Positions 7,310-13,901 of a DNA stretch of 13,901 nt are shown one piece after another (the first letter of the stretch is position 1; every line of letters starts with the position of its first letter). Both the position numbers and the translations under genes were made by a program. The stretch covers positions 1 through 13,901 of the forward strand of contig JACCUS010000152.1 of assembly GCA_013811715.1 (NCBI GenBank), in the 5' to 3' direction. Source of the DNA: Nocardioidaceae bacterium. Its GTDB lineage: Bacteria; Actinomycetota; Actinomycetes; Propionibacteriales; Nocardioidaceae. The notes beneath the pieces are model-generated. The model ran no database searches. It saw only the letters and a list, made by a program, of their open reading frames with translations, and was not told the origin of the DNA.

Positions 7310-8937
7310 CTGGAGGGGTCCTCTCGCGGTGTCGACCCGTCGGCTGGCCGGCCGCCGGTAACGACTGGAAGGCCTTGGGTGGTACTCCGCTGAATCTCGT
7401 CGTAGTCCTCCGACAGCGCCCGGTACAGGGACCAGGACATGAACACCATGATGACCGCGAACGGAGTGGCTGCCAGTATCGCCCCGTTCTGCAGGGCGGT
7501 GAGCCCTCCGGCGACCAGCAGGATCGCCGCTAGCGCCCCCATGATGACGCCCCACGTGAGCTTGATCGCCCGGTTCGGCTCGAGGACACCTGAGGACATG
7601 CTGCCCAACACGATCGTCCCGGCGTCCGCGCCCGCGACGAAGAAGATCCAGATGAGGAACAGGGCCAAGATCCCGGTGGCCAGGAAGAGCGGGTACTCGC
7701 CGAGGAATGTGAAGAGCGACAAAGCCTCGTCGTTCTCTGCGGCTGTGCTGATCTTGCCGCCGGTGCTCTCGTCGAGGTCGATAGCGGTCGCTCCGAACAC
7801 CGCGAACCACACCATGCCAAACAGGCTGGGTGCGACGAGCACCCCGAGCAGGAACTCGCGGACAGTCCGCCCGCGCGAGATCCGGGCGATGAACGCTCCG
7901 ACGTACGGCGCCCAGGCGATCCACGTCGCCCAGAAGAAGATGGTCCAGTCACCGAGCCACTGAGACGGGGCGAAGGCGCTCATCTCCATGCTCATCGGGA
8001 CCAAGCCGGTGACGTAGTCACCAATCCCCTGCGTGAAGGCGTTGAGCTGCAGGACCGTCGGCCCGACGACGACGATGAAGGCGAGCAGCACGACGGCGAG
8101 CACGATGCTCGCTTGGCTCAAGAAGTTGACGCCCTTCTCGATCGGCGTCGAGGCAGAGAGCATGTAGCCCACGGCGGTGACCGCGATGATGATCATCTGA
8201 AGCGGAATCCCGACCGGGAGGCCGAACACCTCGCCGAGCCCCGCGTTGATCTGCAGCGTTCCGAGGCCAAGGGAGACCGCGACCCCGAACAGCGTCGCGA
8301 TAATGGAGATGACGTCGATCGCCTTCCCGATCGGGCCGTCGACACGGTCGCCGATCAACGGCCGGAAGACCGAGCTGATGCGCAGGCTGGCCGTTCCCCG
8401 GACGAAGCTGAAGTACGCCACGGCGAGTCCCACGACCGCATAGATCGCCCACGGGTGCAGGGTCCAGTGGAAGAAGGAGAACTGCATCCCGAGGGCGGCG
8501 GCGTCGGGAGTGCCCGGCTCCTCGAGCTGGAAGGGAGGAGCGCGGTAGTGCAGCAGCGGCTGGGCCACGCCCCAGAACAGCAGCCCGATCCCCATCCCGG
8601 CCTGAAACAGCATGGCGAACCAGGCGAACCTGCCAAACTCAGGCTTCTCGTCCGGTCCGCCTAGCCGTAGCTTGCCGTACTTGCTGAAGGCCAAGAACAG
8701 CACGAAGACAAGGAAGAACGTGGTGACGAGCAGGTAGAACCATCCGAGGTCGATGATGATCCACTCGACGATCGTCGTGAGCGCGCTGCCGAACGACTTG
8801 GTGAAGAGCACGCCGGCCAACACGAAAGCCACAGAGATACCGACGGTGATGTAGAAGACGGCCCCGAACTGCGCGAGCCTCCCCTTGTCCTCGCGCTCCT
8901 CCACGGAGGAGTCTTCCTTGCGTTGGTTGATGGTCAC
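7306..8937 (-). CDS. BCCT family betaine/choline/carnitine transporter
   Basis: This is a 543-residue secondary transporter with about 12 membrane segments. GMGIG (114-118) matches the unwound TM3 motif of Na+-coupled betaine carriers; in BetP, changing the last Gly to Asp opens it to choline. The aromatic box in TM4 is present as Trp158, Trp163 and Tyr166 (W-x4-W-x2-Y). The BCCT signature lies at 329-358 (GDWTIFFWATWIAW, then VGAFIARISRGRT). There, the first Trp of the usual WW pair is Thr338, while Trp339 and Trp342 remain. FFVAGADAGTIVLGSMSSG (432-450) is another family mark. Both tails are short (about 25 and 35 residues), unlike the long C-terminal osmosensor of BetP. The start is GTG 8937 with GAGGGG 9 nt before it, inside the end of hsp20. 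I infer Na+/betaine uptake under osmotic stress. Confidence 0.96.
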   Translation of the reverse strand: MTINQRKEDSSVEEREDKGRLAQFGAVFYITVGISVAFVLAGVLFTKSFGSALTTIVEWIIIDLGWFYLLVTTFFLVFVLFLAFSKYGKLRLGGPDEKPEFGRFAWFAMLFQAGMGIGLLFWGVAQPLLHYRAPPFQLEEPGTPDAAALGMQFSFFHWTLHPWAIYAVVGLAVAYFSFVRGTASLRISSVFRPLIGDRVDGPIGKAIDVISIIATLFGVAVSLGLGTLQINAGLGEVFGLPVGIPLQMIIIAVTAVGYMLSASTPIEKGVNFLSQASIVLAVVLLAFIVVVGPTVLQLNAFTQGIGDYVTGLVPMSMEMSAFAPSQWLGDWTIFFWATWIAWAPYVGAFIARISRGRTVREFLLGVLVAPSLFGMVWFAVFGATAIDLDESTGGKISTAAENDEALSLFTFLGEYPLFLATGILALFLIWIFFVAGADAGTIVLGSMSSGVLEPNRAIKLTWGVIMGALAAILLVAGGLTALQNGAILAATPFAVIMVFMSWSLYRALSEDYDEIQRSTTQGLPVVTGGRPADGSTPREDPSS

Positions 8938-8943
8938 TCGCGC

Positions 8944-9414
8944 TCACCCCTCGGCGATCGGGATGTGGTGCGGCGTGGGGGCCGCGGCGGTATCGGCCGC
9001 ATCGGGAACGGTGATCTTTACGACGCCGTTGTCGAAGCTGGCGCTGATCTTTCGCTCGTCGACACCATCGGGCAGGGTCATGCTGCGTCGGAAGTGTCCG
9101 TAGTAGCGCTCCCGCACGTAGGGCGTCACGGTTTCGGCGTCCAACTCACCCGGACGCTCGCCTGAGATGGTGAGCACTCCGTTGGACACGTTGACATCGA
9201 TGTCCTTGGGGGGGACACCGGCGATCTCGGCGGAGATCACCAGGTCACGACCTCGTGCGACCACGTCGATGGTCGGGACCCACGCGGCAGCCTGTGTCCG
9301 TCCGCCGGCCTGCTGGCCGGACTCGATGCCGGTCCTCCCGAGGCTTCGCATCCGGTCCATCTCACTCATCATGTCGAGGAAACCCCGGAACGGGTGCGAG
9401 CGCGTCTCGGCCAT
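8944..9414 (-). CDS. Hsp20/alpha-crystallin small heat-shock protein
   Basis: This ATP-independent holdase chaperone has 156 residues, a normal bacterial length. A short N-terminal arm (GFLDMMSEMDRMRSL) precedes the alpha-crystallin domain at about 44-138: WVPTIDVVARGRDLVISAEI, GVPPKDIDVNVSNGVLTISG, YGHFRRSMTLPDGVD and the canonical ASFDNGVVKITVP. The C-terminal tail has the IXI anchoring motif as Ile151-Pro-Ile153, needed for oligomer assembly. The start at 9414 is fixed by a strong GGGAGGAG about 4 nt upstream. The open frame continues to 9516, but that part overlaps the promoter and lacks family similarity. It is the first gene of the cluster, ending 6 bp before the BCCT start, and is probably heat- or osmotic-stress controlled through the dyad-covered promoter upstream. 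Confidence 0.96.
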   Translation of the reverse strand: MAETRSHPFRGFLDMMSEMDRMRSLGRTGIESGQQAGGRTQAAAWVPTIDVVARGRDLVISAEIAGVPPKDIDVNVSNGVLTISGERPGELDAETVTPYVRERYYGHFRRSMTLPDGVDERKISASFDNGVVKITVPDAADTAAAPTPHHIPIAEG

Positions 9415-9502
9415 TGCTCCTCCCAAGCGCGCCGCTCGTCCGTTCACCGGCAGGCTGACCGTCGGCGTCCGGCGGGGCTTCGGCGCACAACCCCACAAGC
9501 GG

Positions 9503-9534
9503 TACTTAACTCGCATGCAAGCAGTCGAGTCAAG
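9503..9534 (-). promoter_or_regulatory. Candidate hsp20 operon promoter overlaid by an inverted repeat
   Basis: On the minus strand TTGACT (9533-9528) is followed after 18 nt by TTAAGT (9509-9504), which reads as -35 and -10 boxes. The transcription start would then lie near 9497, giving a leader of roughly 80 nt. Both boxes are embedded in a dyad: CTTAACTCG (9505-9513) and CGAGTCAAG (9526-9534), 8 of 9 pairs with a 12-nt spacer. A second near-palindrome, CTCGCATGCAAG, lies at 9510-9521. The dyad resembles the half-sites of HspR HAIR elements (CTTGAGT-N7-ACTCAAG) but differs in sequence and spacing, and it is not the CIRCE element. I infer a repressor or MerR-type operator. Confidence 0.55.
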
Positions 9535-9540
9535 GATCCA

Positions 9541-9569
9541 CGCCGCGCTCGGCGATCCGCCCAGCGGCG
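9541..9569 (-). terminator. Candidate stem-loop terminator after yqgE
   Basis: CGCCGC (9541-9546) pairs with GCGGCG (9564-9569), and an inner GGCG-ATC-CGCC hairpin (9551-9561) sits inside it. It starts 11 bp beyond the YqgE/AlgH stop on the minus strand and before the hsp20 promoter. There is no U-tract, as is frequent for actinobacterial terminators, so function is only inferred from position. Confidence 0.4.
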
Positions 9570-9580
9570 AAACCGGACCG

Positions 9581-10132
9581 TCAGTTCATGCCGGGGTCGT
9601 CGGGGAAGTTGGCGACGTAGGCCAGCTCACCCGGCTGCCGGCGCAAGATCGTGCGCCACAGTCCCTCCGGATCCGGATGCAAGAGATCGGTGGGCACGGC
9701 GCCGACGACGTACCATGAACCCTCCTCGATCTCAGACTCGAGCTGGCCGCCACCCCAGCCCGCGTAGCCGGCGAACACGCGAACCCCCACCAGGCTCGGC
9801 AGCAGCGCCTCGGGCTCGGTGTCGAGGTCGACGAGGCCGTAGTCGCCACCGATCCGTTGGAAGCCGGCGTCGGGGCCGCCGCCCGCCGAGAGCCCCACCG
9901 CCAGCGCCGAGTCGGGAGCGACCGGGCCGCCGGAGAACAGCAGCTGCGGCTCGGCCACCGACTCGCCCCAGCCAGGAAGTACCGCTCGGAGCGGGAGGTG
10001 GGTGGGTCGGTTGATCACCACACCGAGGGCGCCGGCCGAGTCGTGGTCGAGCACCAAGATCACGCCGCGGGCGAAGTTGGGGTCGATCAGCCGCGGCGTC
10101 GCGAGGAGGAGCCGGCCAGCATGCGAGAGCAC
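9581..10132 (-). CDS. YqgE/AlgH family protein (UPF0301, DUF179)
   Basis: This is a 183-residue cytoplasmic protein of a broadly conserved family without a settled biochemical role; Pseudomonas AlgH was named for an effect on alginate production. The family marks are GRLLLATPRLIDPNFARGVI (7-26), LGVVINRPTHLPL (36-48), LFSGGPVAPDS (65-75), GLVDLDTEPE (98-107), and VFAGYAGWGGGQLESEIEEG (118-137). The C-terminal LLHPDPEGLWRTILRRQP is also typical. The start is GTG at 10132, 9 bp after the malic-enzyme stop. GGAG lies unusually close, and no better in-frame start exists. It is very likely co-transcribed with the malic enzyme, though no functional link is known to me. Confidence 0.93.
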   Translation of the reverse strand: MLSHAGRLLLATPRLIDPNFARGVILVLDHDSAGALGVVINRPTHLPLRAVLPGWGESVAEPQLLFSGGPVAPDSALAVGLSAGGGPDAGFQRIGGDYGLVDLDTEPEALLPSLVGVRVFAGYAGWGGGQLESEIEEGSWYVVGAVPTDLLHPDPEGLWRTILRRQPGELAYVANFPDDPGMN

Positions 10133-10141
10133 CGCTCCACC

Positions 10142-11563
<1,422 letters not shown>

Positions 11564-11627
11564 GCCCCCATCATGGCAAGAGTCGGCCACGTCGGCGCCA
11601 CTCGGACACGGCGACGACTCCGACGGA

Positions 11628-12674
11628 TTACGGTGACACCGTGATCTCGCCATCCTTGGCCGGGATCAGCTCGATCCAGGTACGACCTCTCGGCACCTGC
11701 ACCTCGGAGCCGTCCTTGCCGATCAGTCTGATGGCGCCCGCCAGGCCCGGCTTGCGCCACCGGCACTTGATGGCCTTGTCACCGTGCACCAAGACGGCCT
11801 CACCTTTGCCGTAGAACTCCGTCTCCGGCACGGGGTTTCCGGCGGGGTCGAGATATCCGGCGTCGCCTACCTTCACGCGTACCAGCAAGACATTGTCGGC
11901 GACGAAGTCATCGCCGTTCTCAGCGGACGAGTCGGGGCGGGTCCAGCCGCCGTCGGCGTACTGCCACGCGGTGGTGTGGCCACCGGAGAAGGTCGCCTCG
12001 ATCGTTTGAGCTTGGATGTCGCCGGCGAAGTCCCCCTCGTCTCCGAACGAGAAGTAGGGCTGTAAAGGCGGCTTATCGTCGCTGCCTGGCTCGTCGGCGG
12101 TCTCGGACAGCCGCACGAAAAGGTTGTACGGCGCAGCACGGCCGTCGTCGCGGAAGTAGCCGGGGGCGCCTTCGGTCAGCGTCGCGATGTCGGCCCTCTC
12201 GAGCCGGTTGACGGTCTTGGGGGCGCCACCGGACGCGACGACCGTGGCCGAGACCGGCTTGACGATGCCGATGTCGGACGCGCGAGCCGAGCGGACCGGG
12301 CCGGCCTCGTCGGGCAGGCCCGAGTAGTAGAACACCGCAAGGCGCGTCGAACCGCCCTCGACCAGCTCCTCGACGATGAGGTCGGCAGAATCAAGCCCGA
12401 CCTGGGGGGAGGAGCTCGACGTGTTGTCGATCTTGACGACGTAGACCGGATGGTCGGGGAGGTCGCCTTCGAGAGTCTCACCGGTCAGCGGCCATTCCCC
12501 GCTCAAGGTCACCGCGCCGGCCGTTTCGGTCGACTCGGTCGGCTCTTCCCGTGTGTCGGGCTGCTCGGCGTCACTCCCGCAGGCTGCCAGAGCTAGCGTC
12601 AGCGAGATGCCGGCGGCGGCGGTAAGGCAACGGCGGTGCGCGCGAGGATTCGGGGAGGGTCCAGCAGTCGGCAT
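11628..12674 (-). CDS. DUF3048 domain lipoprotein (YerB-like)
   Basis: This 348-residue exported lipoprotein has a basic start (PRAHRRC), hydrophobic core and lipobox LAAC, with lipidated Cys32. A Thr/Glu-rich linker (about 36-55) is followed by the DUF3048 body: HPVYVVKIDNTSSSSPQVGL, then ADLIVEELVEGGSTRLAVFY and AGPVRSARASDI. The C-terminal DUF3048 segment includes VLLVRVKVGDAGY, AVLVHGDKAIKCRWRKPGL and PRGRTWIELIP. B. subtilis YerB is the named member; the biochemical role is unknown, and an envelope function is likely from location. The ATG at 12674 lacks a strong ribosome site. A long GC-rich hairpin ends 11 nt before it. The gene lies between an NlpC/P60 cell-wall peptidase upstream and the malic enzyme downstream (64-bp gap). 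Confidence 0.93.
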   Translation of the reverse strand: MPTAGPSPNPRAHRRCLTAAAGISLTLALAACGSDAEQPDTREEPTESTETAGAVTLSGEWPLTGETLEGDLPDHPVYVVKIDNTSSSSPQVGLDSADLIVEELVEGGSTRLAVFYYSGLPDEAGPVRSARASDIGIVKPVSATVVASGGAPKTVNRLERADIATLTEGAPGYFRDDGRAAPYNLFVRLSETADEPGSDDKPPLQPYFSFGDEGDFAGDIQAQTIEATFSGGHTTAWQYADGGWTRPDSSAENGDDFVADNVLLVRVKVGDAGYLDPAGNPVPETEFYGKGEAVLVHGDKAIKCRWRKPGLAGAIRLIGKDGSEVQVPRGRTWIELIPAKDGEITVSP

Positions 12675-12685
12675 TGGCCAAGTGT

Positions 12686-12724
12686 GGCGCAGGACCGCAC
12701 CGAAATCGGGGACGGCCCTGCGCC
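12686..12724 (-). terminator. Strong GC hairpin between NlpC/P60 and DUF3048 genes
   Basis: GGCGCAGG (12686-12693) and CCTGCGCC (12717-12724) pair perfectly, and CCG/CGG (12695-12697 and 12713-12715) extends the stem past one mismatch. A 15-nt loop can itself fold (CCGA-AA-TCGG). It sits 50 bp downstream of the NlpC/P60 stop and 11 nt upstream of the DUF3048 start. It could end the first transcript, or lie in the leader of the second. No U-tract is present. Confidence 0.5.
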
Positions 12725-12774
12725 ATGGGAGTGTCTGTATCGCCAGGCGTGTCAGTGTCGTGCTGGCGCTCTGG

Positions 12775-13260
12775 TCACCGGCGACGAAGCGTGCCGGGGA
12801 ACCAGGAGTTGGTCCACATCGGGTCGCGCTTGACGTTGGTGCCGGGCTGGCTGGAGTGGATGATCATGACGTTGCCGTTCTTGCGACCGGCGAACATCGA
12901 CACGTGGTAGACGTCTCCGCCGCTGTGGATGAAGATCAGGTCGCCGCGACGCATGTTGCGACGCTTGATGTTGCGGGTGTAGCGAGCCTGGCCGTCGGCG
13001 GTGCGAGGCAGGTAGAGACCGGCGCGCTTGTAGGCGAACTGGGTGAGGCCGGAGCAGTCGAACGCGTTCGGGCCGTTGGCGCCGTAGCGGTAGGGGTCGC
13101 CCTTCTGGTTCCCGGCGACTTCCCAGGAGTGGTGGATCTTGCGCTGGCGTCGGCTCGCGGCGTCGGCCGACTCCACCGGGAGCAGCGACAGCGCCAAGGC
13201 GGTGACGAGTAGGACGGGGATGGCGAGCGCCAAGCGCCGCCAGGCTGCGAATGCAGGCAT
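12775..13260 (-). CDS. Secreted NlpC/P60 cysteine peptidase (peptidoglycan hydrolase)
   Basis: The 161-residue protein has a Sec signal peptide (basic WRR, then a hydrophobic run, cleavage near SADA-AS at about 34) followed directly by one NlpC/P60 domain. The catalytic triad is visible: Cys69 in FDCSGLTQFAY, His119 in YHVSMFAG and a third polar residue, His135, in IIHSS. YRYGANGPNAFDCSG and RRGDLIFIH are the standard blocks. The family cleaves peptide stems of peptidoglycan, usually the D-Glu/meso-DAP bond in actinobacteria. There is no added SH3 or LysM wall-binding domain, so it is a minimal enzyme. The start is 13260 with GAAGGAG 7 nt upstream; an open frame continues to 13527 but that stretch is the riboswitch leader, not coding. 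Expression is probably controlled by c-di-AMP through that leader. Confidence 0.95.
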   Translation of the reverse strand: MPAFAAWRRLALAIPVLLVTALALSLLPVESADAASRRQRKIHHSWEVAGNQKGDPYRYGANGPNAFDCSGLTQFAYKRAGLYLPRTADGQARYTRNIKRRNMRRGDLIFIHSGGDVYHVSMFAGRKNGNVMIIHSSQPGTNVKRDPMWTNSWFPGTLRRR

Positions 13261-13267
13261 GATGAGT

Positions 13268-13463
13268 CTCCTTCTCACGCCTGCGAGGTGAGCTGTCGGG
13301 TTCGAGCGAGAAGGTGCTCGGCCGCCGTACTTTGGCGACTTAACCCCAAGCACACGCTGTAATGGTTCAACGTTGTGCGGGAGTGGGTCCCCCACTCCTG
13401 TCCCTACTGAGATTCTGTCTCGACAACGGGGATTCACGAGCATTGCGGGACAGGACTCGGCGT
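13268..13463 (-). ncRNA. ydaO-type cyclic di-AMP riboswitch in the NlpC/P60 leader
   Basis: In transcript order: ACGCC (13463-13459) pairs with GGCGU (13281-13277) as P1. UCCUGUCCC (13455-13447) pairs perfectly with GGGACAGGA (13404-13396) as P2, enclosing a 42-nt variable loop. Then come the GUGGGGGACCCAC element (about 13395-13383), UUGGGGUUAAGUC (near 13345), a GCC/GGC hairpin, CACCUUCUCGC (near 13314) and AACCCGACAGCUCACCUCG (about 13302-13284). These match the conserved blocks of known ydaO aptamers in order and spacing. The downstream gene class (NlpC/P60) is a known ydaO target in actinobacteria. CCUUCUC (13314-13308) is fully complementary to GAGAAGG (13276-13270), which contains part of the Shine-Dalgarno sequence, so ligand binding would probably block translation. 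Confidence 0.93.
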
Positions 13464-13496
13464 CCAACGCTCGTGCTGTGAAGTTAGGTGTTGAAG

Positions 13497-13535
13497 ATAC
13501 TAGAGGTGAACCCCACAGATCTCGCAAGTCGAGAT
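13497..13535 (-). promoter_or_regulatory. Candidate promoter for the riboswitch/NlpC transcript
   Basis: On the minus strand TAGTAT (13502-13497) has the TAnnnT form of a -10 box. TTGCGA (13527-13522) lies 19 nt upstream, and that -35-like box is inside a perfect dyad, ATCTCG-N5-CGAGAT (13519-13535). A start near 13490 would give a leader of about 230 nt that includes the whole riboswitch. The 19-nt spacer is long, so this is a tentative call; an alternative TAAGAA lies further upstream near 13555. Confidence 0.3.
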
Positions 13536-13794
13536 ACCCAGGTCGGCTCGATTCTTAGGAATGGCCCGCACGCCCTCCGAATTTGGGGTACGCAGAGTAA
13601 CGCACTGGGCCACAGTCCGTGCGTCGAGGCAGCCGCGGGCGGCTGGCGAGGAGCCCGCGCCGGTACGCGGGGACGTGACGGCTCGGCGCGAGATCGCGTG
13701 GCCGTAGGTTCGTCCGGGGTTTGCCGGCTGGAGTGCGGCGATGAGTACCCGGCACAGTCCGACGTCGACCATGAGTCGGCGGTCGCGCGTTCCG

Positions 13795-13808
13795 GAGACC
13801 GCGGTCTC
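13795..13808. repeat. 14-bp perfect palindrome
   Basis: GAGACCGCGGTCTC is fully self-complementary. It could be a dimeric regulator site or a small hairpin; the purpose is unknown. Confidence 0.6.
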
Positions 13809-13821
13809 GCGTGCATGTGAA

Positions 13822-13872
13822 TTGCGGGAAAGTGGTTGGGTTTGGAGGTGAGACTCAGCAAGTTTCCCGCAA
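13822..13872. repeat. 10-bp perfect inverted repeat around 31 bp
   Basis: TTGCGGGAAA (13822-13831) and TTTCCCGCAA (13863-13872) are exact reverse complements separated by 31 nt that include GGAGGTGAG. It could be a long-loop hairpin, a paired regulator site or the ends of a tiny element. No gene lies within it. Confidence 0.6.
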
Positions 13873-13901
13873 CTCGCAGAGATGGGCGGTAAGCGCGGAC
13901 C

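Larger units (their letters stand above)
13536..13901. other. Right-end region without a supported gene
   Basis: Several overlapping short open frames exist on both strands, but their products are Arg/Pro/Ser-rich, lack recognisable motifs and have no good ribosome sites, so none is called. The region holds a small CCCGCG/CGCGGG hairpin (13654-13671), a 14-bp palindrome and a 10-bp inverted repeat (listed separately). On the minus strand GTTAC-N5-GTACC around 13586-13600 is loosely reminiscent of direct-repeat response-regulator sites seen near cell-wall hydrolase genes, but the spacing does not clearly fit any known one. ATG at 13882 could begin a plus-strand gene beyond the window; too little is visible to decide. 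Confidence 0.4.

Noticed and set aside
7310..7924. N-terminal extension of the binding-protein frame upstream of 7309
   Set aside because: It runs through the BCCT gene in another frame, is Arg-rich without motifs, and would place the lipoprotein signal peptide in mid-protein.
9415..9497. RNA thermometer in the hsp20 leader
   Set aside because: The leader is GC-rich and I could not find a ROSE or four-U pairing with the Shine-Dalgarno sequence by eye.
13261..13527. Upstream extension of the NlpC/P60 frame
   Set aside because: This stretch folds as the riboswitch leader, and a strong ribosome site with a signal peptide fixes the start at 13260.
13484..13861. Possible small gene (125 codons, minus) near the right end
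   Set aside because: It has no ribosome site, no recognisable domain and a Ser/Pro/Arg-rich composition. Competing frames on both strands look equally random.

Overview
The window is high-GC DNA with dense genes, frequent GTG/TTG starts and actinobacterial hallmark families (DUF3039, a DUF3048 lipoprotein, an ACT-domain malic enzyme, and an NlpC/P60 protein behind a ydaO-type leader). It most likely comes from the chromosome of an actinomycete, perhaps a Nocardioides relative. The family-level placement is inference. No rRNA, tRNA, CRISPR array, transposase or phage gene is visible, and the content looks like ordinary chromosome.

Layout from left to right. Positions 1-737 (minus) hold the N-terminal third of a secreted M1 metallopeptidase that runs off the window. 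Positions 954-2153 (minus) hold 4-hydroxyphenylpyruvate dioxygenase (tyrosine catabolism), divergent from an Lrp/AsnC regulator (2291-2770, plus). A tyrosine phosphatase (2781-3596, plus) follows the regulator 10 bp downstream. It converges on a minus-strand MFS transporter (3612-5030), which is preceded by a secreted M43-type metalloprotease (5072-5950). Next comes a compact minus-strand stress cluster, in transcription order: Hsp20 (9414-8944), BCCT betaine-type transporter (8937-7306), OpuAC-like substrate-binding lipoprotein (7309-6296) and DUF3039 (6286-6023). The gaps are 6 bp, a TTGA start/stop overlap, and 9 bp. A sigma-70-like promoter overlaid by a long dyad precedes Hsp20. Then an ACT-domain malic enzyme (11563-10142) leads into a YqgE/AlgH protein (10132-9581), followed by a DUF3048 lipoprotein (12674-11628) and an NlpC/P60 peptidase (13260-12775), all on minus.

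The NlpC/P60 gene has a complete ydaO-type c-di-AMP riboswitch in its leader (13268-13463). Its 3' tail can pair a conserved internal segment with the Shine-Dalgarno region, which suggests translational control. The roughly 440 bp beyond it contain no convincing gene, but do contain a 14-bp perfect palindrome and a 10-bp perfect inverted repeat of unknown purpose.

The most system-like item is the Hsp20/BCCT/binding-lipoprotein cluster. It couples a chaperone, a secondary osmolyte transporter and an ABC-type binding protein that has no ABC permease or ATPase beside it. The pieces are known families. The combination, and the idea that the lipoprotein serves the BCCT carrier, are inference.
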